From contig JASFXZ010000007.1 of NCBI GenBank assembly GCA_032209605.1, positions 22,938,264-23,002,263 on the forward strand: a stretch of DNA of 64,000 nt, in the 5' to 3' direction. The translations under genes were made by a program, and so were the position numbers. Shown one piece after another: positions 22,201-35,302 of the stretch (positions are counted from its first letter, which is position 1; every line of letters starts with the position of its first letter). Source of the stretch: Mactromeris polynyma. Lineage: Eukaryota > Mollusca > Bivalvia > Venerida > Mactridae. The notes beneath the pieces were generated by a model, which saw nothing but the letters and a program-made list of their open reading frames with translations, did not search any database and was not told where the DNA came from.

Positions 22201-22954
22201 ATATGGTTTATATGTCCGTGGTATAAATAATTGCACCCCATCATCAAAAATACAAGATCATGTTTTTAATTGTAACAGACAAAATAAGTGTCATTATAAT
22301 TTCTGCTGAAAAGAGACAAATGTATGTTTACGATACTAGAAAGCTTAATAGCTACCATTATACAGTCTACCTAGCCGAAACTAAGAACAAGGCAAAACTT
22401 TATAATGCATAAAGAAATAAAGAAATGAAATCCAACGTAATGAAAGGTATTGTTAAAGTTGTAATTTAAATGATTTAGAAGATGAATTTCACTTCACGTG
22501 CATATGTCATTGTTTCGAACTTTTACGTAGGAAATATATTAAGACTTAGACTTAGAATGCTTCATAACGACCCACTGTTTGTGCTTTACATCACTGCTCA
22601 TGTATTATAATGTAGCTCAAGATAAGTTTTGAGTAATTATAGTCAGGAAAAAATATAAACATTTATATAGCGTATATACTGATATTTGTTTTAATATCTT
22701 TCACTTATTTGATCCAAGCATGTGTTATATTTATAAACTCTGTACCCGTAGCCTATCCCATGAAGGATATCTACGAGTACCAGACTTCCGTACCCCTAGA
22801 ATCAAATTATAGAGGTACGGATTCGTACCCGTAGTCACTTCCATGCAAATTAGTACACGGTATGCAAATGAGAGTTTAGAGATCAACGTCTAAAGAAACC
22901 CAATTAATAGCAAGAATATATGTCTTAAACTATTACCAACATAAATAAATATTA

Positions 22955-24781
22955 ATAATAAGTGACTTGAGTAATTACAGACAAGTATGCTACGTTAAAC
23001 ATTAAAAGTATTAGATCTGACTTCGAATAGAGATTTACCGTTACTAACCGGAAGTGACGGGCAAACATGGCGGATAGATGTAAAAATGCAGTTGACAGTA
23101 CGAGATTTAACTGAAATATTACAATACAGAAGTGACCTAGCATGTAATTGTTACGTTAATTTATATAAATATTGAGTTATTACTGGAGTATTTCTGCATG
23201 ACATTGTAAATTATAGCGGAGATAGCTGAACAACTTTTACGAATATACAGTCGAGTAAGGCCAAGGGATTCCGGATCACTAACGACAAAACCAGTGTTGC
23301 ATTATTTTTTAGAGGGACAAATGAATAAAGCAATACATGTTCAGGAGTTCAGATATATGGGCTAGGTTTTCGTTATTTTCAAATAGTGAAGAAACCTTGT
23401 TAGTCCATGCTTGCTGTTGTCTTTATGGCTCCTAGACTTTTCGACCCCTAAGACATCTCGACCCCTAATTGTCTATTAGACTTTTCGACCTCTGATTTAT
23501 GTATATAACACAGAACTGTTAAGTCCTTTGGATTCAAAATTGACATATATTTGGTATAAGCTTGTAGATCAATTATCAACAAGACAAATTTACCCTTTTA
23601 GATTCTAAAACCAATTTAACGACATGCGGGGTGCATGTCATGGTCAACAAAAATGCCTATAAGTATTACAAAAATAACGAACGAACGAAAATTTAAAGAT
23701 GAAAGACATATTGTTTGTGATTATGTTAGTGTTTCTTTTCACTTCTAGGGGAATGGTGGCGGGGCCCTTAAATAGGTGAAAATAATGTTGTGAGGGGAAA
23801 ATAGGGTGAAAATAATGTGCATTTAAAGTATACATTTCTATGTCTATATTCACTACACTTCTTTGTTGCAGTGATGTAAACATGTAGATATGCTAACAGA
23901 TTGGTTAGTTTCATTACAGGTCAATGTTTCTATCTTTCTGACTAAGCATATCAACAATACTGGCAACATATCTCCAATTTAAAAAAAAAGCTGTAGGTGG
24001 GGAATTTTAACTGAGAAAAGGGGGTGAAAAAACATACTTTTGAGTGAGGGGAATGGGTCTGAATTTCGGCCATAAAAGGCCCCAAAAAAACACTGTATGT
24101 ATTTGTATTTTCTTATGATGTAAATAAGGTGAACATATCACTATTCTTGCATATCATCCTCTGTATTAATGGACGCGTTTTTATCGGTGAAATAAATTGT
24201 TTTTTCTTAAATAAATTCAATTGTTTTTTTTGGGTATTTTGGTTATCGAAATGTGTGTGATTAAAGGATAATGATTCAGGCTTCCCGAAAGTTAAAATTG
24301 TCTGCCTGTCCACCGGTCAGACAGATGATTAAAAGTTGCCTGACCAAATTTTTTACCGGACCGAAAGTGAATTTTCTGAATTAAGTATTATGACCATAAA
24401 ACTGGCACGATTTCATAAATGACTAGAATTGCAAAAAAAATGTAGTTTTGATAAGCATAGGGCATTGATAAAAGCACCAGTGTTTTCCTTCAGTTATCAT
24501 ATCTGTATTTCTCATGTTGGTATTTTATTTCAGTGAACATTATGTTGGCTCTTGTTTCAACTTTGGGTATTTTACCTGGGTTTGTCTGTGTTTCTGGATT
24601 TGGGTATTTTACCTGGGTTTGTCCGTGCTTCTCAATTATATTGGTCTATTAGGAAAACCAGTAAGCTTTAAGCAATGACATGGGGCGAAATGAACAAGGG
24701 CGAAACGCCTTGAGTACGAAACGCCTTGAGTACGAAAATAATAGCACCTCGCGAAAACTGAAAAACGTGTTTGCTTTTTCT
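22955..24781 (-). repeat. Inverted copy of the 8.8-10.58 kb flank of the tandem duplication
   Basis: From TAATTACAGACAAG (22973) to AAACGTGTTTGCTTTTTCTA (ending about 24781) the sequence is the reverse complement of about 8775-10577. It has high identity and no LINE, so this flank is a repeat in its own right and the LINE joined it later or lies at its edge. Confidence 0.88.
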
Positions 24782-24990
24782 ACAGTAAAACTTCGAAACC
24801 TCGAACAGTTTTGGGTCGAACACAGTAGATACCTCGAACAGGTTCTTATGTCTCGGCAAAACCCCTTTTTATTTCATATTAACGAACAGTAGATCACTCG
24901 AACGGAGATAGGTCGAACACTCGAACAGGTTTTGCCGTCCCTAGATACCATTTCATTCATTGTTCACCCCAGATAGGTCGAACAATACAA
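24782..24990. mobile_element. pogo/Tigger-like transposon end
   Basis: The sequence starts with CAGTAAAACTTCGAAACCTC after a TA and contains about seven TCGAAC motifs. CAGT termini with repeated TCGAA motifs next to TA are typical of pogo/Tigger ends. The other end was not found, so it is probably a fragment. Confidence 0.45.
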
Positions 24991-25005
24991 TAATTCACAC
25001 CGTTC

Positions 25006-26587
25006 ATGGACCGAGCGATATTCTATTATTTGTTGACAGGTACTACTGAAAATGAATTAATGATAGCAATAAAAACTTTAAAAAATAACAAAGCCAGTGG
25101 TTATGATAAAATAGTAAACGAACAAATAAAAGCATCGTTACCATTGATGAAAACTATATATGTTAAACTCTTTAATCTCATTTATGACACTGGTGTAATG
25201 ACAGAGCTATGGACAATAGGTATAATCAATCCAATATATAAAAATAAAGGCGACATAACAAAACCTTTTCCAGTATTTTAAATAAAAGAATAACTGACTA
25301 TGTTGAATCTAATGATATTCTAAACAATATACAAGCGGGGTTTAGAAAAGGCTTCTCGACAGCAGACAATTTATTCGTTTTACACCATATTATTCAATAT
25401 CTAAATAATAACAGAAGAAAATTATTCTGCTCGTTTATCGACTTAAAACAAGCTTTCGACACGATCTGGAGAAACGGTCTATGGGAAAAAATAATAAATA
25501 CTAAAATTAACGGAAAATGTCTCCAAGTAATTAGAAACATGTATAATAATATAAAATCCTGTGTAAAAGTCAATTCAACATTTTCTAACTTCTTCCCTTG
25601 TAATATTGGAGTACGTCAAGGGGAAAACTTATCACCATTGCTTTTTTCACTATTTTTAAATGATCTAAAAGACTTCTTCCAAAATAATAGTAATGAACAA
25701 GGAATAATACTGCAAAATGAACTTTTTGACATTCTAAAAATATTTATTTTACTTTATGCAGATGATACAGTAATAATGGCAGAAACAGCGAATGATTTAC
25801 AGGAAGCATTAAATACCTATGAACAATATTGTGATACTTGGAAGCTTAGGGTAAACACTTCAGAAACGAAAATTGTTGTTTTCGCTAAAGGTAGACAACC
25901 CATGTATAATTTTACTTTCAAAGATGAAGCTATAGAGGTCGTAAAGGAATATAAATATCTTGGTCTGTATTTCAATAGAAGTGGCTCTTTCTTAAGTTGT
26001 AAAAAACATATCTCAAACCAAGCAACTAGGGCAATGTACAGTCTTATTAAAAATTCTATTCGTCTTAACCTTCCGATAGATTTACAAATAGACCTCTTTA
26101 ATAAAACTGTCAAACCCATTTTACACTATGGAGCTGAACTATGGGGTTTTGGTAAACTAGATTTAATAGAACGTGTACAATTAAAATTTTTAAAATATAT
26201 ATTTAAATTAAAAAGGTCGACCCCTAATTATGTCGTTTATGGTGAAACAGGATGTATGCCACTGTCAATAGACATAGAAGAAAAAATAATTTATTTTGGT
26301 CAAGACTTTGTGTAACTGAAGGTGGAGACACACCAAAGAAATTATCATCTGCAGTTTATAAAAATATTCTTCGATCAACAGAAGCTATACCCGATGAAAT
26401 GCTTAAAATAAAGTATCCATGGTTGTTCAATGTTAAACATATTCTGGATAAATGCGGTCTTATAAATGTTTGGACAGAAGAAAATTTCCCAAATGCAAAA
26501 TGGTTAAAGATGTCGGTTAAACAAAAATTACAGGACTTATTCTTAAATAATTGGTATTCATTAGTTGAAAATTCAAGAAATAATTAA
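25006..26587 (+). pseudogene. Non-LTR retrotransposon reverse transcriptase remnant
   Basis: The fragment starts inside the RT thumb-proximal region (NNKASGYDKI; PIYKNKGDI). An internal deletion at about 25265 removes the segment that normally follows. It then continues IQAGFRKGFSTADN, FCSFIDLKQAFDTIWR, GVRQGENLSPLLFSLF and LLYADDTVIMAE (about 25755), with a long open frame (25539-26315) containing KEYKYLGLYF and ILHYGAELWGF. A frameshift near 26300 leads into 26252-26587. The C-terminal Cys/His motif is missing. It is clearly related to the LINE at 52.5-58.4 kb (YADDTV, KEYKYLG, SGSFL share order and spacing). Confidence 0.92.
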
Positions 26588-26890
26588 TTATACTGTTAAT
26601 CACCAACCCTAACAACGGATTCAACAGTTTGAAGCTATCACGAGAAATAATTGTGAACCGGTGGCGGTGAAGTGAAGGTTAAAATAAAGGTAAACAGCGC
26701 TGATTTAACATTAATACTTCATGTTTACGGCAAAATACAGAAGTTAAGATTTGACAATTTTATTATAAATATCTTGTTTTTATTTATCGTGAGAGTATAT
26801 TTTTTGCCGGTCATTTGGTCCTACATTATTTAAAAATTTACCGGACCGGGTCAATCTGTACCGGTCGAGTCCGGCGTATTTGGGAAGCCT

Positions 26891-27032
26891 GCCCTGCGTT
26901 CAGTTACGGCTATCAGCCCTATCGTTTCGTAACGTTTTGCAATTTGGTTCCCGTGTGCAGCCAATGTGCTATGGTGGGCAAGGGATAAAATACAAAACGT
27001 TTGCCACTGATAGCCGTAACTGAACGCAGGGC
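26891..27032. mobile_element. 142-bp MITE with about 26-bp inverted ends
   Basis: GCCCTGCGTTCAGTTACGGC at the left is the exact complement of the right end, and the match continues for about six more bases. A target duplication is not clear. The size fits a small foldback or MITE. Confidence 0.75.
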
Positions 27033-27039
27033 TGATGAT

Positions 27040-28390
27040 GTATACATGTATATATGTAATTACATGATATGAATAAAAAGAAAAATAGGAGTTCCTTCGT
27101 ATCCTTACACATGCGTTTGATTTGTATTGCAGTTTTCACTGATACTGTACACGCTGGGACCAATATATGCAGGGATTGGCAACGGGTGCGATAAAGCAAT
27201 GATTGCTCCAAAAACTTGTCGTCGATTAAAAATTGATAATTAACGCTCGCTTAATGATTTAAAGCGGCGCGGTATCGCGTGAAAATCGACGCGTATTTAC
27301 TAAAATACCAATAATGTAATGAATATTCAATCAATTTTCACAATTGCACCGACAGAAAGCTAATAAAATTGCCCTTTTTCTGATTATAAAATTGTGTATA
27401 ACTTAATTGTTTTGCTAAGTTTTATGGCGAGTTAAAGTGATTCGGGTCATGCGAAAACGGTACCAACCTAATTCCGGTCCGTTTGCAAAACTACCAATAA
27501 TATCATCAGTATTTAAGTATTTTTTATATAATATGCATCGATAAAAAAAACAGAAAATTGCCGTTGATCTTGGTAGTTCACTTTTATATCAGCTGAGAAA
27601 TTCAAATTTTCACGATACATTAAAACTCGTGTAAATGGTGAAACAACGCTGTTCGTGCTGTAAAACGGATTTTAATATAGAAAAAAACTCGTTCTGTCAA
27701 TTTATAGTGAATTGTTTTAAATGAAAGTGTTCTTTCGATGAATTACACATAAATATTGTGAACATTCAATTTTTCTGAAAGAGTATATGATGGTTAATGT
27801 TCCTCAAACAGAAATACTTCTGAGTATTGCTTTGTTGTCAAACCTAATTTCAATTATATCATGCAAAAACCTGAACGTTTGTCACACCTTAAGTGCTCAA
27901 TTTCTTAGTTGGTCAATCTTCAAAGAAATTTGAGTAATAGTCGCTGTTTTAATCAAAAATATGTAATGAAGCATGCAGAAATAAGCATAAGAGATTCATA
28001 AGGTATTGATCGACTATAACTATATTGGACAATACCCTACTCTGTGACCTCTGTCAGTAGTCTTGAACCATTCAAGAGGCTCCTGACTACCAAATAAATC
28101 AACAGTCTCATGTTTTTAACTCTCGCTGTATAAATATATGTATAGCACCTTTTTTTTGTTTTCAAAATTACTTAAATGGATATGCGCACACCCAAACGTG
28201 ACAGAATAGTCAACCTAATGACAGTGGTCACTCAGCGGTAGAAGTAGAAGTAGATTTTAGAAACTTCCAAGTTATCATTTAAATCTACATGAAACACGAA
28301 AATGTAGATTTAGCCCTTGGTATTGTGCATACTAGGAAATCAAAGTGAAATAATTGATAAGAGTTACATTTGGAGATATTTACTGTTACA
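27040..28390. other. Intergenic, nothing recognised
   Basis: AT-rich sequence without supported genes or clear repeat ends. The short minus frame at 26969-27211 overlaps the MITE and is not believed to code. Confidence 0.55.
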
Positions 28391-28394
28391 ATTT

Positions 28395-28475
28395 GTTAGC
28401 TCAGTAGTTAGAGCGCTCAGTGCCATCTTGATTGTTGGCTTGAGAGGTCCCAGGTGCAAGTCCTGGACAAGTGTG
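28395..28475 (+). mobile_element. tRNA-like SINE head or tRNA relic
   Basis: GTTAGCTCAGTAGTTAGAGC forms an A-box-like segment and CAGGTGCAAGTCCTGG a weak B-box-like arm. The arms do not fold into a clean cloverleaf. Confidence 0.4.
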
Positions 28476-28769
28476 GTAAATTCTCTATATAAATAATGTG
28501 TTTGTAAGATATTTGTGACAGTAAATATTAATACTTTCAATTACTTAAGCAGTCTGACTGTCATGTGCTACAATTTCATGACATTAAGAGAAATACAATG
28601 ACATCTTTTCTACTATTATTCATTTAGAATTAAACATTATAAAAAACTATTGTTTGATTTAGGCGGTACATTCATTTATAAACAGAATACTTATCAGTAC
28701 CCATAATAGATCAATTATTTGAATCATTATTATAATTTATTATTCAATGTTATGTACCAGTCAATTGTA

Positions 28770-29045
28770 ACCACGCCCCCCCCCCCCAGGTCCGGGGGTA
28801 TACCGTGGATAGCGGGGGAAATGGACCGTGTTTTTACCTTCCAGGTGGCCCCGCAGTGCCGAGTGAATGCAGTGGTTTTGTTTTCGCGCCGAAAATAGCG
28901 GGGAATGGGCCGTGGCTTTGTGCCGGGAAATATCCGTTCTTTTAACGGGATTTGTACGCGTTTTAGCCAAGCTTTTCCCGGAGTTTAACGAGATCTCGCG
29001 AGATATTTAAAAAAGGATGTCCCCGGGGTGCGGGGGCATTTGGCG
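28770..29045. repeat. GC-rich island with poly-C run
   Basis: A C13 run at 28776-28788 is followed by about 250 bp of GC-rich sequence rich in GCGGGG and CCGTG. This contrasts with the AT-rich surroundings and looks like an inserted repeat of unknown class. A weak minus frame covers part of it but lacks gene signals. Confidence 0.4.
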
Positions 29046-29274
29046 GGGTCAGTGCTTTATTAATATTATCCAGTCTAGTGATATCACTGGAAGTTATATC
29101 ATGTATGGTATACTTTTTTAATATGATATTCGACAATGGACATTTTCATGAATGATGGTTGGATTACGGAATCCGGTGAGTGCCTCAATGAATGTGGTGT
29201 GAATATTTGAATGTTTAGTTTAAACTTATTTATTTTACATCGATTGTGAAACAAGTTCTTACAACTTATACTAG

Positions 29275-29420
29275 TCACTCTCGATGACAGCTTCCTGGCT
29301 ACCAACCAGTACTCGCGCCAGATTGAGGGATTTTGAAGTTTGTGAACAAACCCCGCTCATCGCAGGGCTCGAACTCACGACCTTCGGATCAGGAGTCAGG
29401 CGCTTAACCTCTTTGAATGT
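29275..29420 (-). mobile_element. SINE with tRNA-like head, copy 2
   Basis: The minus strand carries GCGCCTGACTCCTGATCCGA followed by GTCGTGAGTTCGAGCCCTGC, an intact B-box-like segment. It matches the copy at 5845-5950 and extends further into the SINE body. Confidence 0.55.
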
Positions 29421-29499
29421 CGTATTGTGAGTCGCGTCAAATGTCATGTATCGTATTATTTGTCGCTTCGCATGTTTTCCCTTATGAAAACAGAAAGTT

Positions 29500-29730
29500 T
29501 GCAGCAAATTAGCCGCAAACTTTTTTAGTCACAGTAAGGTTTGCAAGAAGTTCGCAGGACTTCGCGGCTAGCAGTGAAGTTACTGCGACTTTGCTGCAAA
29601 TTCGCAGAAAGTTTGCGGCTAGCCGCAACTTTGCAAGAAGTTTGCGACAAACTTGAATAACATAATTTGTGTTGCTAGAAGTTCGCTAGAATCTTTAATG
29701 CAAAAAATCATGTTGCAAGAAGTTTGCGGG
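29500..29730. repeat. Array of GTTTGC/GCAAAC motifs, left block
   Basis: Many imperfect, partly palindromic copies of AAGTTTGCAGCAAA and AAGAAGTTCGC. A similar block lies at 34925-35200 and a short one at 43975-44000. Confidence 0.75.
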
Positions 29731-30579
29731 AAACATTGGCATTTCGACTATTTTTTATGTGTGCAAATACAGTACTGTTTAATATTACATCTTTGTACAA
29801 TAACATAAACACTAATTATTATTATTGTGGAAAAACTTATATGTAATTATCGGTGCATTGTTGGCGGGAGTTAAATCAAAACAAAACTTGCTCATGGGTC
29901 CGACGTCAGCCCAATATCTGCTCTTCCATTATTTGTTTGACATTTTTTCTTTTGTTAGTTTGACACTTTGTAGCAATGTTATTTGAATGCCAAACTAATC
30001 CATTTGCCAGATCTAATTGCAATGTAATGGGAAAATATTGATACACGTTTTTTTAACATCTAAGCACGTATATATTTTTAACGCATCCGCACTGTAAACG
30101 TGCTTAACGCGTATCCGTAAAATAAACGCACCAAGCAAGCGTCTTGCAAGCGTCTGTCAGGAACGAAGGGCGTCAAGGGCAAGGAAAGTCGCTTTTAGCA
30201 AGAATTTGAAGGTAATATTTTAATATATGTTTCCTTATCACGATTTATGCTAGTTTGCATTATTTTCTTTCCTATTCATGTAATTTTTAGTTGTATATAT
30301 ATATGACTTGGTGTGAATTTCGTTGTAAAATGGGTGGGTGGGGAGTGGTGAATATTTAGAATTGCTAAATTGCCTTCACATGCTTAAAGGCATAGTTTGA
30401 TATTCCTATTATGTTTCTTCTACAAAATAACCCATCCATAATAAATCCAAATTCATTATTACTGATGATGTTTCACTGTTCTGACCCGTATACGGATGGC
30501 ACTAAATATCGGTGCGCACTGAACACAGGCACTCGATTCAGTAAATAAAAATTGTTGTATATGCTTTTATTTATCGTCG

Positions 30580-30845
30580 CCATCGGTTTCCCACATGGGC
30601 GACGCCTCCGGAAGAATGTTAGTCATATTAGATTTGGAGGATAGTGCATGATACAGAAGATGCCCCAGTTCCAGAAACACCCCTGGTTCTTTTACGTGTT
30701 CGATGTAAAGCATCATACACGGGACCTCGGTTTTTAAAGTCTCGTCCGAAAGACTGTTCGTACGGTCAGTGATGGAGCGGGGAACCAGCGATCCCTGGAT
30801 TACAAGTCCAGCGTTTTACCACTGGACCACTGATACCGCTACGTA
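30580..30845 (-). mobile_element. SINE with tRNA-Thr-like head
   Basis: The minus strand reads GTGGTCCAGTGGTAAAACGC, an anticodon arm with TGT, and then a poor T arm. It continues with an ACCGAGGTCCCGTGT-type body and CACGTAAAAGAACC. The defective T arm and the attached body show a SINE, not a tRNA gene. Confidence 0.6.
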
Positions 30846-31424
30846 AATAAAAAAAATAAAAAAAAAATAGCCGTCCAGCTTATATATTACCACAAGGTGT
30901 GAAAGTCCGCAGGTACGAAAATGTGACCGGCTGTATTATCGGCCTTTTTTTTTTACTACTGTACGCTTCGATAAGTAACTGGACACCTATTGCAATCGTA
31001 AGAGTACACATTTATCTACCGATTTAAACCCGTACCATTTCCCCACTTACACGTCTGATCAAGATTTAAATCAATTTCCTCGCAGAATATCACGGAGCGC
31101 TGAACTGTCAAAATATTCTGTCCATGACTTCCGGTAACGATACGGACTAAATAATAAGTTGTATATTCATTGGTGAAAATGAAAAAGAAAGTAGAATGAT
31201 TTTTATAAAAATAAAATACAACATGCTATTATTTGAGTTTGACAAAATAAAGCATTTGATAATATGTACATTCACATACTGTATTTAAATGTTTAAATAA
31301 ACTCCTGATGGGTCAGGATTGGCTCAGTATTCCCCTAAACTACTGGTCCATAGAACTTCTTTCATGTGGTTAAATCCTTTACAACATCTTTGTATGTCAA
31401 CCTTTCATTGCTTACTTGTTGCAG

Positions 31425-33369
31425 CTCAGAGGAGGATATTATGGGAGCAGCGAACATACATCGGATCCGATGCGGATGTGGGTGTTTCCAACATTATTGA
31501 AAAATACCCTTTCATGGGCAACAAGAAGTTTGTAAGTATGACAGCCTAATGGGATACATACATTGATTGTCAACCACTGGTTTTGTCTGAGATTATGTTA
31601 ATAAATTAATGTTCTTAATATAAAATTTCACTTGTATAACTTATAATAACTGAGTATCATTGTGAAATAATATTCTGTACAGAAAAAATAAATGTTTAAT
31701 ATTGCTATCATTACTAGTAGCCTGAGTCCGAAGATTACTAACATACAAGTTGGTTTCCTAGCATGATCTATATACATACTTAAATTTAAAAAAAGTTCTT
31801 AAAATGGTTTTATTTTCTTATAATGATTTATATTGGATTTAAGTCAATAGATATATTGGAGAGAAATATTTTTTTGAGACACGTCATGACAATCATAGTC
31901 TTGAAAAGTTGATCTTTGAGACCTGTGGGTTGCGGTTGCTACTGTCAATGCCAACTATGAGCCTTCACTATTTTTCCAGATTGAGAAAGAGTTCGTCCTT
32001 ATGAGACCTTCGCTGTCCAGTGCCTTTATCTCAGGCAACTAGGCCAGTTCCCTGAACAAACTTCGTGAACTATTGGAGTTCTCACTCTAACCCTATCTCC
32101 CAACCTGTCACATCCCATTCTGACCATCTCCCTAACTGTCGCACCCACACTCAACTGTCATATCCCACTCTCACTGTCCCAACCTGTCACACCCCGACCT
32201 CAGTCTGTCTCCCTACCTGTAACACCCCACTCTAATCCTGTCTCCCAACCTGTCACACCCCGACCTCAGTCTGTCTCCCTACCTGTCACAACCCACTTTC
32301 ACTCTCTCCCAACCTGTCACATCCCACTCTCACCCTGTCTCCCTACCTGTCACACCCTACTGTTACAGTCTCCTTTCCTGTCACACCCTACTCTCACTGT
32401 CTCCCAATCTGTCACACCCCACTCTCGGTCTCCCTACCTGTCAGACCCCACTCTAACAGTCTCCTTTCCTGTCACACCCTACTCCCAATGTCTCCCTACC
32501 TGCCACTCCCCACTCTAATCCTGTCTCCCAACCTGTCACACCCCGACCTCAGTCTGTCTCCCTACCTGTAACACCCCACTCTCACTGTCTCACTACCTGT
32601 AACTACCCACTCTAACCCTGTCTCCCTACCTGTCACACCCCAGCCTCAGCCTGTCTCCCTACCTGTCACACCCCACTCTAATCCTGTCTCCCAACCTGTC
32701 ACACCCGACCTCAGTCTGTCTCCCTACCTGTCACACCCTACTGTTACAGTCTCCTTTCCTGTCACACCCTACTCTCACTGTCTCCCAATCTGTCACACCC
32801 CACTCTCGGTCTCCCTACCTGTCAGACCCCACTCTCACTGTCTCCCTACCTGTCACACCCCACTCTCACTGTCTCCCTACCTGTCACACCCACTCTCGGT
32901 CTCCCTACCTGTCACACCCCACTCTCATCCTCTCCCAACCTGTCACAACCCACTCTTACCGTCTCTAAACATGTCACAGGCCACTCTCACTGTCACTCAC
33001 TCATTAACCTAATTCCTGTATTTACCATAGACATTTAAAAGATATTTTGATCACTTAGGCTTTAAATAAAAGATGTTAAAGGTTTTATTGTAATTGTTAC
33101 AGCGGTCAGCCTATGCAGTGGAAGTACTTAAGATGGACAAAAGCTCAATTGTGAAGGCGTTTAACACTAAAGTTTACACCCTCCTGAGAGCACAGAAAAA
33201 AATGGAACAGCTCATCTACCATTCCAAGACACAATGTCGAAACTTTAGTAGTCGTACAATAATAGACTTATTCAGAACTGATCCAGAAATGGAGAAAGTT
33301 ATGATGGGCCTGGGACCAAGTCAGACAATGATTTTTAAAGTCATGGGTGACATGATTTACATGTTATAG
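31425..33369 (+). CDS. Two-exon orphan gene fragment, unknown function
   Basis: Exon 31425-31531 has acceptor TTGTTGCAG and donor GTAAGT, and exon 33103-33369 has acceptor TTGTTACAG. They join in phase 0. The first contributes 35 codons, including DVGVSNIIEKYPFMGNKKF. The second gives 88 residues with RSAYAVEVLKMDKSSIVKAF near its start, a Lys/Gln-rich helical middle and a hydrophobic end before TAG. The first exon opens in mid-codon, so at least one exon lies upstream and was not found. The 1.57-kb intron is mostly a minisatellite. GTTTGC-type arrays flank the locus on both sides. I do not recognise the protein. Confidence 0.5.
32083..33000. repeat. Degenerate 30-32-bp minisatellite, CTCCCTACCTGTCACACCCC type
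   Basis: About 28 imperfect tandem units of a pyrimidine-rich sequence (CTGTCTCCCTACCTGTCACA followed by CCCCACTCTCA) lie inside the intron of the orphan gene. There is a higher-order repeat of several units: 32340-32450 recurs near 32720-32830. Confidence 0.92.
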
Positions 33370-33766
33370 TGCAGATCATAGGATGGAGCCTGGGAGTTGG
33401 TGCAGCAGGCAATCAAAATGGTCGTGTTAGTGCCCTCTGAGACCATCTCCATTATTTTGAACAACCAGTAGATTATTGCCATTATTCTGTATGATACAGG
33501 ATCATTGATTTATAGACAGACTGAAGAAGATATTTGTTGTTGGTTTAATCTTAGTGTTTTGAAATTATTGTAAAATATAACTTTTGTGTAATTAATGTTT
33601 TATTCTTTTAATGAGTACAGTTGTTTATGCAGTATTGTCAAATTAAGTTATGAAGATAAACCAAGATGGACATAGGTAAAAAAGTAGTATTTTGTTAATA
33701 AATTGCAAAGAGAGATGAATTATCCTTTAATAACAAGACTAGTGTTAAAATTAAAATTATCAAGTA

Positions 33767-34264
33767 CAGTCAATCTTGCTTATGCGACCACGTGTCTTAT
33801 GCGGCCATATGCAGTAAACGTCCACTTTGAAAAATTCCGGACAATTTTCGCTATATCTTTACGTTTTGCTAAGCGACTTTTGTTTAATGCAACCGGCCGT
33901 CACTCAAAGTTTTTTCAGTCATTTTTTTTCTTTCTTTAAACGACTGCTAATTCATAATTAAAATTATGTGCAGATAAATTTATAAAGATTAAGTGTGTGT
34001 ATGTATGTTTTATAGAAGACATATTTCATAAGATCTGATGAATATTTTTTTTTAACAAATAAAAGAATAAAACTGTTTGTTTTGTACATTGTACTTTTAA
34101 CATGTTGAAGCACATTTTAAGTACAAATGTATGTATAGTAGCAGACTAGAAAATATTGAAACCTGATATCTTATCTGGATCCAAGCTTTGTATTAAAAGA
34201 CTGTTTCATTAAGAGACCACTTTTTGTCTGACCCTTTGGTGGTCTCTTAATACAAGATTGACTG
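33767..34264. mobile_element. 498-bp MITE with CAGTCAATCTTG ends, Tc1/mariner-pogo type
   Basis: The left end CAGTCAATCTTG and right end CAAGATTGACTG are exact complements and are flanked by TA on both sides (33765-33766, 34265-34266). There is no transposase frame. The terminal CAGT and TA duplication fit the pogo/Tigger branch. Confidence 0.8.
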
Positions 34265-34924
34265 TATTTAATATAACGTCTTTTAAATATTTAAAGAAAT
34301 AATTATTCACATATTACTAAAAATGCCAATATATTTTTCAATGGATATTATGTGTTCTTTTTGTGCACATTGTGTTTTTAGCTCACCAGAGCTTAAGTCG
34401 CGCTATTGTGATCGCCCTGTGTCCGTCATGTGTTGTGAACAATATGTTTTAAACAACTTCTCCTTAACCGCTTGATGGACTTTGACTAAACTTCACAGAA
34501 AAGTTTCTTAGGTGGTCCCCTTAGAATCCACCTTAACAACCATGACTCTTCTTAGCAACCATGTACATGTGCTTCCATAGTAACTAATGAGTTTTATAAT
34601 TCGCCTGTTATGCATATGATAGTCATTACACTCGGGTGAGCATATAGTGCCATCTTGTTGTTTGATTATTATAAATCATGTTTCTACTTCATTGACTTGT
34701 ATGAAAATAATTTATGATCAAACCATTTTGAACTTGATAATGACAACTAATTCATATCGTGTTGCCTCTCATCACCTGCTAGTTATATTCCAGTTGTTAA
34801 ATATTTTGCTGTGTGAGTTCAAAATCTAGGTTACTCTTGACAGTTATATTGATTATAATAAATGTTTCTGTTAATTTGAATAAATTGTTATTGTGTTACA
34901 TTGTTTAGTAATGTCTGTATATTG

Positions 34925-35220
34925 TGGAAGTTTGCAGTCACTTCACAGAAAGTTTGCGGCAACTTTGCAGCAACTTCGCAGGAAGTTGTAGGCGGAGTTC
35001 TGTTATAGTTGCTGTGAACTTCCTGCAACAAAATTGTTTGCAGCAAATTTGCAGCAAACTTTTACACTGTAAATGAGGTTTGCTGCAAATTTGCTGCAAA
35101 CTTCATTTGCATAATTTAGGTTTGCGCAAATTTGCAGCAAACCTCATTTGCATGATAAAAGTTTGCAACAAAACAAGTTTGCAGTAGGTTCACTTACCAC
35201 CCAAATTTGCCCTGTGTCAA
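34925..35220. repeat. Array of GTTTGC/GCAAAC motifs, right block, with GCCCTGTGTC end
   Basis: Palindrome-rich sequence (TTTGCTGCAAATTTGCTGCA and similar) ends with TTCACTTACCACCC and GCCCTGTGTC. The same end occurs in opposite orientation at 43937-43970, so this is one end of a repeat family. Confidence 0.75.
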
Positions 35221-35302
35221 AATGTTATTGAGTTCACGCAGAACGATTATTTACACATTGCAGATGCAAAAGTGTGTTTTGAAATCGTTTACGAAGTATA
35301 TA

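Noticed and set aside
30771..30845. tRNA-Thr gene on the minus strand
   Set aside because: The T arm is defective and a SINE body follows directly, so it is a SINE head.
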